From Puia dinghuensis (GTDB taxonomy: Bacteria; Bacteroidota; Bacteroidia; Chitinophagales; Chitinophagaceae), in the NCBI RefSeq assembly GCF_014642875.1, contig NZ_BMJC01000003.1, positions 124,001-188,000 on the forward strand: DNA of 64,000 nucleotides, given 5' to 3'. A program made the translations under genes and the position numbers. Position 1 is the first letter of the stretch. Each line of letters begins with the position of its first letter. The notes under the pieces were generated by a model. That model searched no databases. It had not been told where the DNA came from and worked only from the letters and a program-made list of their open reading frames with translations. Of the stretch, positions 18,788 through 27,191 are shown piece by piece.

Positions 18788-21700
18788 TTAGAACCCTACG
18801 TTTATACCTCCGGTATATACCCGAAGGGGCGGCATATGGCTGGACGTCATATTCTCCGGGTCCAGCCCCTTGTATTTCGATACCGTCAGCAGGTTCTGAC
18901 CGGCCACGTACACCTGGAGCAAGGTGAGATGCATCTTTTGAACAACCCGCACCGGCAGCCGGTAACCCAGGCTGAGATTCTGCAGGCGGGCATACGTGGC
19001 GTCGCTGTAAGCCCCCGTGCTGTTGATAAAGTTGTTCTGGTCGATGAAGGCATTGATACTATTGCTTGCCTTCGCCACCTTAGCCACATCGCCCGGCTTC
19101 ATCCACCGCTCGTTCGCAATGTCCGCCGGCACATTGGTATTGTACGCACCGAGCCCAAAGCTCTGGTAGGCTTCGTAACTGGGGCCCGTCCGCTTCGTGA
19201 CAGAAACCAGGAAGTCCAGACTGAAATTCTTATAGCTGAAGGAATTGAGGATGCCTCCATACCATTTGGGCGCCCGGTCGATGAATGCCGTACGATCTGA
19301 AAAACTCAGCGGTGTGGGACTCAGGAACGTATACTCCCCTTTCACTCCTGCGGCATTATAGAAGTTGTACACCCCCGTGGCCGGATCGACCCCTGCAAAC
19401 TTAACTACTCTGAGTCCGGTGATCGGCTTGCCGATGATAAAATTGTAGTTGTTGACGAGCGTGCCCAGGCCGGGAAAAGAAAGCAGCTTGGTGCGGGGTA
19501 TCGTCGCGTTAATCTTGGTGGTCCAGGAGAAATTCTGGTTTTGGATAATCTTCCCGGTGACCGCGAATTCGGCGCCATAAGACCTTATCGTCGCCGACGT
19601 ATTGGTAAAGTATGAGCTAAAGCCCGTGATGCTGGCGAGACCCTGGCTGGTGATCTGGTCTCCTACATTGTCGGAATAATAGGTCGCGTCGATGTTGATC
19701 CTGCCCTTGAAAAGGTCGATATTGACGCCGGCCTCGAAATTCCGGTTGGTTTCCCAGTGGAGATCGGCATTGGCCAGGTTCTGGGGAAACAGTCCAAGCC
19801 CGCCTTCATAGGCGTTGTTGCCATAACCGTAGGTACTGATATATTGATAGGGCTGGAGCGCGCTGCCGCCGACAAGGCCATAGCTGGCTTTCAGCTTGAA
19901 AAAGTCCACCACTTTCCGTAGGCCTTTGAACCAGGGCTCTTCGCTGAGGATCCAGGCGCCGGCAACGGAGCCGAAATTGCCGAACTGGTGGTTGGCGCCG
20001 AATACCGAGGACCCGTCCCGGCGGCCATTGAGCGCGAGGATGTATTTGTCGGCCCAGCGGAAATTGATCACGGTGAATGCGCCGATGTATTTCTGCGGCT
20101 TCACTCTGTATACCGAATAGCCATTGGCCGAAGGGGCGGATGTCGGGTCGAGCAGCAGCTCGTCGGACGCAAAGTTGGAGCCAACGACGGCCGTCTGCGT
20201 TTGCAGCTGGTCCTTGAGGCTTACCCCGGCGATGACGTCCAGGCGCGCCTTACCCCAGGTGTGCAAGAACTCCGCGCGCGGGTCGGCGCTGAGGGTCCGG
20301 TAGCGGTAGAAGTTGAGGACGCTGTGTGTCTGGGATGGCGTAAAGGTGGCGGGGTTGAACATGGAGGAGGGTTGACCCTGGAATTCCTTTGCCGAGAGCA
20401 GGCTAAAGCCGCCGGCAGCCGTGAAGCTGAGCCCCGGCAGCGGAGAATAGGTCAACGACGTATTGGCAAGGAAGTTGTCCGTTTGGTTGTTGTACAGGCC
20501 ATTCAGCGCCGCCGCGGGGTTGGTCCCATTTTGCCAGTTGAGCTTGCCATTGGGCAGATAGGGAGAAGGGGCGTTGGGAGCCTGGGTCAGGCCGTATGGA
20601 CCGGAGAAATCCACCGGCACGGTATTGTCCAGGTTGGTGGAATAGCTGCCAGACAGGGCCATTGTAATCTTTCTATCGTTGGTGGCCGTGTTGAGGCTGA
20701 AATTCATGCCACCCTGCCGTACGGAACCCTTGGCCCGTTCGATATTGCCGATAGAGCTGTAGTTGGCTCCCAGCAGGAAACTACTGTTGGCGGAGCCGCC
20801 CGAATAAGTGGCGTTGATCCTCGTGGTGGGGGCATGACCGCCCATGAAGAATTTTTTCCAGTCAGTAGACTTTGTCGTATCCCATGTCCCGTTGACATCG
20901 TAGTCATACGACTGAGGCTGCTTGCCATCGTTGGCAAAGGCATTGTGGCGCAAGGCCAGGTAGTCTTGCAGGTTCAGCAGCTTGGGGGAAACACCCAGGG
21001 TGGAGAACCCCTGGACGGCGTTGATCGTTACCGAAGGCTTGCCGGCTTTTGCCTTTTTTGTGGTGATCAGGAAGACACCGAAGGCCCCGCGAGACCCGTA
21101 GATGGAAGTGGCGTCCGCACCTTTGAGGATATTGACGGATTCGATAAGGGATGGGTCAACGTAGTTTAGCGCATTGCCATAGATCTCCGCATTCGGATAC
21201 CCGTAGAAATTGGCCATCGGCAGGAAGCCGTTGGCCGGATATTCCACTCCATCCACGATGTACAGCGGCTGACCGCCATTGGCAAGGACGATCGGCGCAT
21301 TCGATACCCCGCCCGACAAAGTGTTGAGGCTTCTCACTTGCACCTGGAACGAGCTGTTGGGCTTGCCCGATGTCTCCGTAATGAGCATCCCCGGCACCCG
21401 GCCCTGCAGGCTTTGCAGCACATTGGGCACGGGGTTGCGGGCGATCTCTTCGGAAGTGACAGTGGTGATATCCCCCGTGTTGAAGCGCATGGTCGTCTTC
21501 GAATAGGCCATTGTCTGGATGGCGTCCAGGGCGTCGGTGGCTTTTTTCATAGGCAGCCAGAGCACCTGTGGCTTGTCGGTGAGCTTTATTTCCCGGGTAA
21601 CTTTTTCATAGCCGATGAAGGTAACTTCCAGGATATACGTTCCATCGGCGATGTTTATGATGCGGAATCCGCCGTTAGCATCCGTCGTCCCGGCCACGAA

Positions 21701-22207
21701 TATCGTTTTCCCGGGTTGCCGCAGGATGATGCTGGCGCCTGCCAGTGGTTCGCCGGTGACTTCTACAACCCGGCCCTGAAGCTTGATCTTGCTGACATTC
21801 TCGCCCGGCCGGGCCGTATCGATGAGTTTTGGTGGCGGGGCCGTAGTCTTGGGTTTGATGATGATGAACCTGTCCTGGATGGAGTAAGTGAGCGGCTGGC
21901 CGGCAAGGACCTGATCCAGCACCTGTTGCAGGGAGGCGTTCTTTATGTCAACGGTGACGCTACCCGTTTGCTGGATGAGTTCGCGGGTGTAGACAAAACT
22001 ATACCCCGTTTGTTTCTTCACCTCTTTGAAGACCCGCTCGAGCGAGGCATTCCGGAGGGAAATTGTCACCGCCTGGGCGTTGCTCCTGGCGCTGACCTCC
22101 AGGCAGGTGACAAAAAGGAAAATAGCAGTCAACTTCATAACCATCCACGTTTTGGTCAGCAATCCCCGCCTGCATGGCGGAGATATGCAGCAGTCAATAA
22201 ATTGCAT
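18788..22207 (-). CDS. SusC/RagA family TonB-linked transporter with STN signalling domain
   Basis: A 1139-residue transducing importer. It has a long signal region (CCISPPCRRGLLTKTW, then MKLTAIFLFVTCLEVSARSNAQ), an STN domain (about 50-115, VTISLRNASLERVFKEVKKQTGYSF) that contacts FecR, a carboxypeptidase-regulatory-like domain (GRVVEVTGEPLAGASI), then plug and barrel (GRVPGMLITE, PLYIVDGVEYP, IYGSRGAFGVFLITTKK, end VYTGGINVGF). The frame is open to 22330, but the MQFIDCCIS start is typical of Chitinophagaceae SusCs; ATGs at 22144 and 22138 are alternatives. The STN domain plus the upstream FecR/ECF genes imply ligand-induced expression. Confidence 0.95.
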   Translation of the reverse strand: MQFIDCCISPPCRRGLLTKTWMVMKLTAIFLFVTCLEVSARSNAQAVTISLRNASLERVFKEVKKQTGYSFVYTRELIQQTGSVTVDIKNASLQQVLDQVLAGQPLTYSIQDRFIIIKPKTTAPPPKLIDTARPGENVSKIKLQGRVVEVTGEPLAGASIILRQPGKTIFVAGTTDANGGFRIINIADGTYILEVTFIGYEKVTREIKLTDKPQVLWLPMKKATDALDAIQTMAYSKTTMRFNTGDITTVTSEEIARNPVPNVLQSLQGRVPGMLITETSGKPNSSFQVQVRSLNTLSGGVSNAPIVLANGGQPLYIVDGVEYPANGFLPMANFYGYPNAEIYGNALNYVDPSLIESVNILKGADATSIYGSRGAFGVFLITTKKAKAGKPSVTINAVQGFSTLGVSPKLLNLQDYLALRHNAFANDGKQPQSYDYDVNGTWDTTKSTDWKKFFMGGHAPTTRINATYSGGSANSSFLLGANYSSIGNIERAKGSVRQGGMNFSLNTATNDRKITMALSGSYSTNLDNTVPVDFSGPYGLTQAPNAPSPYLPNGKLNWQNGTNPAAALNGLYNNQTDNFLANTSLTYSPLPGLSFTAAGGFSLLSAKEFQGQPSSMFNPATFTPSQTHSVLNFYRYRTLSADPRAEFLHTWGKARLDVIAGVSLKDQLQTQTAVVGSNFASDELLLDPTSAPSANGYSVYRVKPQKYIGAFTVINFRWADKYILALNGRRDGSSVFGANHQFGNFGSVAGAWILSEEPWFKGLRKVVDFFKLKASYGLVGGSALQPYQYISTYGYGNNAYEGGLGLFPQNLANADLHWETNRNFEAGVNIDLFKGRINIDATYYSDNVGDQITSQGLASITGFSSYFTNTSATIRSYGAEFAVTGKIIQNQNFSWTTKINATIPRTKLLSFPGLGTLVNNYNFIIGKPITGLRVVKFAGVDPATGVYNFYNAAGVKGEYTFLSPTPLSFSDRTAFIDRAPKWYGGILNSFSYKNFSLDFLVSVTKRTGPSYEAYQSFGLGAYNTNVPADIANERWMKPGDVAKVAKASNSINAFIDQNNFINSTGAYSDATYARLQNLSLGYRLPVRVVQKMHLTLLQVYVAGQNLLTVSKYKGLDPENMTSSHMPPLRVYTGGINVGF

Positions 22208-22338
22208 ACTTTTGCAATGTTTGGGTTTAACAATAAGCAGTCCGACGATTGTACAATTGGCCAAACCCGAATTTTCCGCCGCTCCGGATCCGACCCGGGG
22301 CGGTTTTGTTTTGGGCGTTGAGGCGGCCAAATTCTTTT

Positions 22339-23475
22339 CTATTGCATAACGAATACTTTCTTTCCTTCGACGCGGAAGTGCACCTGGTCGGTCGCCTCCA
22401 GCAGTTGTAGTAATTGGGATAAGGGAACATTTCGCGGGATATCGGCGACGAAATGTTTGGTGATGTTGGCTTCATATATGACATCCACGTCGTACCAACG
22501 CTGCACCTGTTGCATGATAGCCGCGATGCTTGCATCTTTGAAAGCGAAGGAGCCGTTTTTCCAGGCCAGCACTGCTTCGATGTCCGGGTTATGGTCGATG
22601 GAGATGCCCGCATTGCTGTTCGCGATCACGGCCTGCTCCCCGGGCTCCAGCATACTGGCAGCCGCCCCCTTCTCTACCCTGACCTTTCCATCCACCAAGG
22701 TTGTTTTAAGGGCCGCCTCATCGCCATACCCGTTGACATCGAAACTCGTGCCCAATACCTCTACGTTCATATCACCCTCCTGCACGATAAAGGGCTTTTG
22801 CTGGTTTTTCATTACCTCGAAATAGGCTTCGCCGCTGATAGTCACTCTACGCTCTTTACCGGCGAATGCCGTGGGATAAGTGATGGAGGAAACGGCATTC
22901 AGCCAGACCTTTGTGCCGTCCGGCAAGGTCAGATGGTACTGATTTCCTTTCTGCGTGGTCAATGTATTGTAAAAGATCTCTGACTCTTTTCCGGCTTTGG
23001 CCTGATAGACGAGCTGACCGCTGTCGTTGAGGATGACAACGTTGCCCTGACTGCCGATGGTTTTTGGGGCGCTGGCATCGAGCACGACCGTTTTGCCGCC
23101 TGCCAGCGTGAGCACGGCCGCATTCCGACCCGGCCGCACGTCGTTGCGATAGCGTTGGGATAAGGATGCAATCGGTTGTGTCGTTTTCCGGGTGAAGAGT
23201 AACCAGGCGCCTGTTATTAATAGCAGGAGTACGGCCGCGGCGCCCAGGCTTCTTTTAGTGAGCCATAAGACCCGGGTACGTGGTTGCTCCGCAATTTGTT
23301 CAAGCAGCCGGCTTTCCATGGTGGCTTGTAGCTGCTCCCGCTCCCCTTCCGCCCAATTCCATTCTCCCGCATCGACCAGCTGTTGGTACCATTGTTCTAT
23401 TAAGATGATCTCCTCATGACTCGCATCGCCCTCGAGATATCGTTGCAGCAGGGCTTTGGCGGTTGTTGCATCCAT
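22339..23475 (-). CDS. FecR family anti-sigma factor
   Basis: A 378-residue inner-membrane signal relay between the STN domain of SusC and the ECF sigma factor. An N-terminal cytoplasmic sigma-binding region (MDATTAKALLQRYLEGDASHEE...IEQWYQQL) is followed by one membrane helix (about 75-95, AAAVLLLLITGAWLLF). The periplasmic FecR domain has LTLAGGKTVVLDASAP, YHLTLPDGTKVWLNAVSSITYP and RVTISGEAYFEV, and a DUF4974 domain ends the protein (KDASIAAIMQQVQRWYDVDV). It lies 131 bp upstream of SusC and 92 bp downstream of the sigma gene. Confidence 0.94.
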   Translation of the reverse strand: MDATTAKALLQRYLEGDASHEEIILIEQWYQQLVDAGEWNWAEGEREQLQATMESRLLEQIAEQPRTRVLWLTKRSLGAAAVLLLLITGAWLLFTRKTTQPIASLSQRYRNDVRPGRNAAVLTLAGGKTVVLDASAPKTIGSQGNVVILNDSGQLVYQAKAGKESEIFYNTLTTQKGNQYHLTLPDGTKVWLNAVSSITYPTAFAGKERRVTISGEAYFEVMKNQQKPFIVQEGDMNVEVLGTSFDVNGYGDEAALKTTLVDGKVRVEKGAAASMLEPGEQAVIANSNAGISIDHNPDIEAVLAWKNGSFAFKDASIAAIMQQVQRWYDVDVIYEANITKHFVADIPRNVPLSQLLQLLEATDQVHFRVEGKKVFVMQ

Positions 23476-23567
23476 CAGATAAGTTTTTAGAATAGCTATT
23501 CCTATATATAGTCCGGTGAGCGAAGAGGAAGGGGTAAGAAAAAGATAATAATTTTTTTACGCAGGGT

Positions 23568-24161
23568 TCATGATAGCAAATAGAAAAGCAGGGCGGGAAT
23601 GGAAGCTGGCGCCTTGCCCATTGCCGACCGGAGCAATTGCAGGGCATTCTGGATGTGTTTTTTCACCGTTTCCTCGGAAATGCCGAGCCGGGTAGCTATC
23701 TCCTTATGGGTCAACTGTTGCTGGCGGCTTAGCTGGTATACCTCCCGCATTTTGGGCGGCATATTCTCAATGACGGTTTGGATCAGTTGCTGTACTTCCT
23801 TCACCCGGAGCAGCACCTCGGGAGAAGCCGGTGCGCCGGTCTCTGCCGCCTTGCTGAGAGCCTGCAGGTAGTGCCGGCGAGTGATGTTCTTATCGATATA
23901 GTTGATCGCCTTGTATTTCACGCTGACTTGAAGATAGCCGGCCAGCGGTCCTGTCAGGTCCAGCGATCTGCGCCGGTTCCAGAGGGATGCAAAGACCTCC
24001 TGGATGATGTCTTCCGCGTCCTCTTTGTTCCCGATAACCCGGACGGTGGTGACAAAAAGGGATTCCCAATGCCGCCGGTAGAGGGTAGTAAAGGCCGACT
24101 GATCATCACCGGCCATCCTGCGCAAAAGGTCTCCATCGTTGTCCAAAACCGTCTCTTTCAA
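23568..24161 (-). CDS. RNA polymerase ECF sigma factor paired with FecR
   Basis: A 197-residue ECF sigma-70 factor. Region 2 is seen as DQSAFTTLYRRHWESLFVTTVRVIGNKEDAEDIIQEVFASLW, and region 4 as LIQTVIENMPPKMREVYQLSRQQQLTHKEIATRLGISEETVKKHIQNALQLL. It is the first gene of the minus-strand FecR-SusC-SusD-protease-TlpA series and should recruit RNA polymerase to the SusC promoter when the ligand is present. The C-terminus ends in a short hydrophobic tail (PALLFYLLS). Confidence 0.94.
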   Translation of the reverse strand: MKETVLDNDGDLLRRMAGDDQSAFTTLYRRHWESLFVTTVRVIGNKEDAEDIIQEVFASLWNRRRSLDLTGPLAGYLQVSVKYKAINYIDKNITRRHYLQALSKAAETGAPASPEVLLRVKEVQQLIQTVIENMPPKMREVYQLSRQQQLTHKEIATRLGISEETVKKHIQNALQLLRSAMGKAPASIPALLFYLLS

Positions 24162-24223
24162 TAAATTCTACATTTGGGCTAAAAATAATAAAAATTGCCT
24201 TCACATAGTAGTACCAAAACAAT

Positions 24224-24251
24224 ATGGCGGGCCGCTTGTGCGGCCCGCCAT
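24224..24251 (-). terminator. Strong 12-bp stem, 4-nt loop terminator after yceI
   Basis: Perfect arms ATGGCGGGCCGC and GCGGCCCGCCAT with a TTGT loop. On the minus strand, 20 nt past the YceI stop, it is followed by ATTGTTTTGG, a modest U-rich tract. It would end the pirin-SDR-YceI transcript and insulate the ECF sigma region. Confidence 0.75.
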
Positions 24252-24270
24252 CCCAACCATGTCAATATAT

Positions 24271-24825
24271 CTACGCCTGTCTCGCCAATTCTACCTCGAT
24301 ATCGAAAGCAACTTCATCGCCTATCACCACCCCGCCGGTTTCCAGCGCGGCATTATAAGTAAGACCCCAATCTTTCCGGTTGATCTTCCCCTGGATACTG
24401 ATGCCTGCTTTTTCATTTCCCCAGGGATCCTTGGCAACTCCGCCAAACTCTACATCCAGTTCCACCGGCCTGGTAACACCTTTTATAGTAAGATCGCCAT
24501 ACAGGATATAGTCATTCCCCCGGCCAGCTTTCTCCACCTTTTTACCCGTGAATTTTATCTCCGAAAAATTCGCGACATCGAAAAAGTCGGGGCTTTTCAG
24601 ATGCTCGTCCCTCTTGCTGTCATTGGTATTGATAGAGGCGGGATTGATAAAAAGGTCGACCTCGGCCGTCGTAAAATCAGTACCATCGGTGGAAATGCGA
24701 GCTTCATATTCCCCGAAAATACCCCGTACATTGGTAAACATGAGGTGTTTTACCTTAAAGCCGATCTGGCTGTGCATCGGGTCAATGTTCCATTTTGTGA
24801 TCGTAGATACTTCTTGCGTTAACAT
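24271..24825 (-). CDS. YceI family lipocalin-like protein
   Basis: A 184-residue protein of the YceI beta-barrel family, which binds isoprenoid or amphiphilic molecules. It starts with TKWNIDPMHSQIGFKVKHLMFTNVRGIFGEYEA and contains LTIKGVTRPVELDVEF and KINRKDWGLTYNAALETGGVVIGDEV, the full family pattern. No signal peptide is present, so it is probably cytoplasmic, unlike E. coli YceI. It is the third gene after pirin and an SDR, 42 bp downstream of the SDR. YceI and pirin genes often occur together in oxidative or electrophile-response operons. Confidence 0.92.
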   Translation of the reverse strand: MLTQEVSTITKWNIDPMHSQIGFKVKHLMFTNVRGIFGEYEARISTDGTDFTTAEVDLFINPASINTNDSKRDEHLKSPDFFDVANFSEIKFTGKKVEKAGRGNDYILYGDLTIKGVTRPVELDVEFGGVAKDPWGNEKAGISIQGKINRKDWGLTYNAALETGGVVIGDEVAFDIEVELARQA

Positions 24826-24867
24826 AAAATTTGTTTTTTAAAGTGAGTAATGATTTGTTCGTTTAAA

Positions 24868-25602
24868 CTACCAGGGTATTCGCCCTTTGCTACCAAAAAA
24901 TTGTCCGCTCGGTCCCTCCTGGGAAAGGGTAGCAAATTTCACGACTATCCGTGCGGCTTCTTCGGGCGTCTGGTGGCCGGAATGGTCCGTCAGATCGGTG
25001 GCAGTAAACCCGGGCGTAACACTATTGACCTTGAATTCCGTATGCTGCAGCTCTTTTGCCAGCATAAGGGTAAATGAATTGAGGGCGGTCTTTGAAGCGC
25101 TGTAGGCCATCAGCTCTGTCGCATAAAAAGAGGAAGTATCCCGCTCCTGAAACCATAGGGAGCTCAATTCGCTCGATACATTGACGATGCGCGGAGCTTC
25201 CGATCTGCGCATCAGTAGCAGGAATGCGCGGGTCACCTCGATAGCGCCGAAGAAATTAGTATCAAATACTTCTTTAAGGATAGCGACATCGCCCGAACTG
25301 GCCTTTTGGGGACGACGCCCCCCAATAGCTGCGTTGTTGACCAATACATCCAGATGGTCTTCCTTACCTGCAAGCCATGCCGCTGCCTTCCATACCGAAA
25401 CAGGGTCGGCTACGTCAATCGAAAGCAGGGAAACTTTAGAAAATCCCTTTGCTTTAAGGGTATTGATAGCAGCCTGTCCTTTGACCTTGTCTCTGGCGCC
25501 GAGATACACATAATAACCAAGCCGGAGCAATTCTTCAGCTACCGAGAAACCTATCCCTTTATTGGCGCCCGTTATCAGGGCGGTCAATCGTTTTTCTTTC
25601 AT
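24868..25602 (-). CDS. Short-chain dehydrogenase/reductase (classical SDR)
   Basis: A 244-residue NAD(P)-dependent oxidoreductase resembling carbonyl-reductase-type SDRs. Cofactor motif TGANKGIG (11-18), structural NNAAI (about 89-93), catalytic Ser143/144 in NVSSE, and Tyr167/Lys171 in YSASK. Arg37 and Lys39 after the second strand (LGARDKVKG) suggest NADPH preference. Its start overlaps the pirin stop by 4 bp (ATGA), showing translational coupling. The substrate is probably a reactive carbonyl, inferred only from its pirin and YceI neighbours. Confidence 0.9.
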   Translation of the reverse strand: MKEKRLTALITGANKGIGFSVAEELLRLGYYVYLGARDKVKGQAAINTLKAKGFSKVSLLSIDVADPVSVWKAAAWLAGKEDHLDVLVNNAAIGGRRPQKASSGDVAILKEVFDTNFFGAIEVTRAFLLLMRRSEAPRIVNVSSELSSLWFQERDTSSFYATELMAYSASKTALNSFTLMLAKELQHTEFKVNSVTPGFTATDLTDHSGHQTPEEAARIVVKFATLSQEGPSGQFFGSKGRIPW

Positions 25603-26492
25603 AACTGATTTTGAAATGGTTTATCAATCTTCAACTCACCATACCGGCCCGCAAAAAAGTCAGCATATGCCTGGGCGATGTCCTTTCGGCTATTCATTAC
25701 GAAAGGCCCCGCTGCAACGATAGGTTCCAGGCACTCGTTGCCACCGAAGATAAACGCATCAGAGCTAACGATGCCAGGATTATAGAGGTGGATCGTTGGT
25801 TCATTATTGATGAATGCAAGCAGATGGCTCCTACCTGTTACCCGGCCGTTGACATGAACTTCGTCTGCAGGAATAAGCACTGCATATTCAATATCCCGTT
25901 TTGGAGTATAAGCGAATGCGGATTTTGGATTCAGCCGCAAATGGTAGATAAATTCACCCGAAAATGTTTTGACGGGGGATTGACACACCCCGCAGCTGCC
26001 CAATACAACCCTCAGCACCCCAGCGTTGTCCGGCAGCTCTAATTCCGGGAAGTCATAGGAGAACAGCGCCTTGAATTCCGGCTCTTCCAGCTTGTTCACT
26101 GCAGGGAGATTGATCCAGAACTGCAATGCATGAAAGATCCCACCCTTACGTTGGAAATCGGGGCTAAGCCGCTCATCATGGATGATACCATTTCCGGCCT
26201 TCATCCAAAGAGCGCCGCCACTGTCTGCCGTGCAATGATGACCCCGGCTGTCAACATGTTGTAACGAACCACTGAGTAAATAGCTGAAAGTAACGATCCC
26301 GCGATGGGGATGGGCATGCTGTCCACGATAGGGTTTTGGCTCCTGGCCTTGCTGAACGATGGGATACACATGGTCCATGGATACAAAAGGACCGACATTT
26401 ATGATCTGGTCGTTTGGCAGTAGCCGGTTTACGAGCCAATCCGCCACTTTTTCATTCCGGCCACCCGAACTTATTTTATTCGCCCTATTCAT
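25599..26492 (-). CDS. Pirin family bicupin protein
   Basis: A 297-residue bicupin. The N-terminal cupin keeps the metal ligands at the family spacing: His61 and His63 in AHPHRGIVTFSYLLSG, His105 and Glu107 in NGIIHDERLS. Many bacterial pirins are quercetin-2,3-dioxygenase-like or act in redox sensing; the activity here is unproven. It is the first gene of the pirin-SDR-YceI operon, 66 bp downstream of an FNR-like palindrome that overlaps the end of the upstream Crp/Fnr gene. Confidence 0.93.
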   Translation of the reverse strand: MNRANKISSGGRNEKVADWLVNRLLPNDQIINVGPFVSMDHVYPIVQQGQEPKPYRGQHAHPHRGIVTFSYLLSGSLQHVDSRGHHCTADSGGALWMKAGNGIIHDERLSPDFQRKGGIFHALQFWINLPAVNKLEEPEFKALFSYDFPELELPDNAGVLRVVLGSCGVCQSPVKTFSGEFIYHLRLNPKSAFAYTPKRDIEYAVLIPADEVHVNGRVTGRSHLLAFINNEPTIHLYNPGIVSSDAFIFGGNECLEPIVAAGPFVMNSRKDIAQAYADFFAGRYGELKIDKPFQNQL

Positions 26493-26506
26493 AACAACTC
26501 TTTATG

Positions 26507-26514
26507 CAAAGTTG
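26507..26514 (-). promoter_or_regulatory. -7-like box (CAACTTTG) for the pirin operon
   Basis: One mismatch to TAnnTTTG, ending 14 nt before the pirin ATG; predicts a transcript start near 26503. That would put the centres of the two upstream Crp/Fnr-type sites near -40 and -63, the usual class II and class I activator positions. Confidence 0.4.
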
Positions 26515-26537
26515 TCATGAAAAGGCAGCCCGGATAA

Positions 26538-26549
26538 TGACATAAGTTA
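26538..26549 (-). promoter_or_regulatory. Second, imperfect Crp/Fnr-type site (TGACATAAGTTA)
   Basis: One mismatch to the core TGAC-N4-GTCA. It shares the ten bases TGACATAAGT with the Crp-type site at 59711. Its centre is 23 bp from the perfect palindrome upstream, about two helical turns. Confidence 0.4.
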
Positions 26550-26557
26550 AAAAATCA

Positions 26558-26575
26558 ACTTGACAAATGTCAAGT
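26558..26575 (-). promoter_or_regulatory. FNR-like palindrome ACTTGACA-AA-TGTCAAGT
   Basis: A perfect 8-bp inverted repeat with a 2-bp centre, readable as TTGAC-N4-GTCAA, one base per half-site from the FNR box TTGAT-N4-ATCAA. It overlaps the stop codon of the Crp/Fnr gene and precedes the pirin operon, so it is the probable operator for that protein. Confidence 0.6.
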
Positions 26576-27148
26576 CATCTTCCTGCGCATCCTGCTGAGG
26601 GTCTCCGGTGAGATTCCAAGATAGGACGCTATCATACTCTGGGGGAAACGCTGCAGAAACTGAGGATAGGTATTGACCAGGTCGTCATACCTTTCCTCAG
26701 CGGTCATACTGATAGCGGCATGAATTCTCTTCTGCGTGGCAACGGACAATTGTCTGTCCATCGCTTTAACGGTAAGGTCGAATGCTCTTACCTCATCCCT
26801 GAGTTCGTGTGCGTGTACGGTCGTTATGACGAGGAGGTCTGTATCCTCCAACACTTCTATATGATAGCGGGAGGGTGTGAGCAAATTAAAGCTTTCGTGG
26901 TCCCCCAGCCACCAGGATTCCAGTCCAAACCGGACAATATGTTCATGCCCCTTGTCGTCGATAGAGAACATTCTCGCAGCACCCTTGACAATAAAGGCTA
27001 TCTTTTTACAAACATCCCCTTCCTGAAGGAAGTACTGTCTTTTTAGTAGCCTCTTAGGGATGAACTTTGATTCTATGATTGACCGTTCATCATCTGTGAG
27101 CCGCAGGCCCGACCGGGTCTCTATATATTGGAACAGCGCTTCATACAT
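26570..27148 (-). CDS. Crp/Fnr family transcriptional regulator (FNR-like recognition helix)
   Basis: A 192-residue regulator: cyclic-nucleotide-binding-like beta-roll (about 25-120, FLQEGDVCKKIAFIVKGAARMFS), dimer helix and C-terminal HTH (RFPQSMIASYLGISPETLSRMRRKM). No cysteine cluster for an Fe-S centre is present. The recognition helix PETLSR matches FNR's VETISR at the Glu and Ser-Arg contact positions. ATG 27148 is preferred to 27172, because the TAAATTTG promoter box would overlap the earlier start. Same strand and next to pirin, with a palindrome over its own stop codon. Confidence 0.9.
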   Translation of the reverse strand: MYEALFQYIETRSGLRLTDDERSIIESKFIPKRLLKRQYFLQEGDVCKKIAFIVKGAARMFSIDDKGHEHIVRFGLESWWLGDHESFNLLTPSRYHIEVLEDTDLLVITTVHAHELRDEVRAFDLTVKAMDRQLSVATQKRIHAAISMTAEERYDDLVNTYPQFLQRFPQSMIASYLGISPETLSRMRRKMT

Positions 27149-27169
27149 GGTGATAAGGATGTTTGCGGC

Positions 27170-27177
27170 CAAATTTA
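27170..27177 (-). promoter_or_regulatory. Bacteroidota -7 box (TAAATTTG) for the Crp/Fnr gene
   Basis: An exact TAnnTTTG match on the minus strand, 21 nt before ATG 27148; predicts a leader of about 17 nt and supports the shorter start. Confidence 0.5.
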
Positions 27178-27191
27178 CAAATAAACACGTC

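Noticed and set aside
19988-21169. Long plus-strand frame (393 codons) opposite the second SusC
   Set aside because: Composition and lack of motifs show it is a shadow of the real minus-strand gene.
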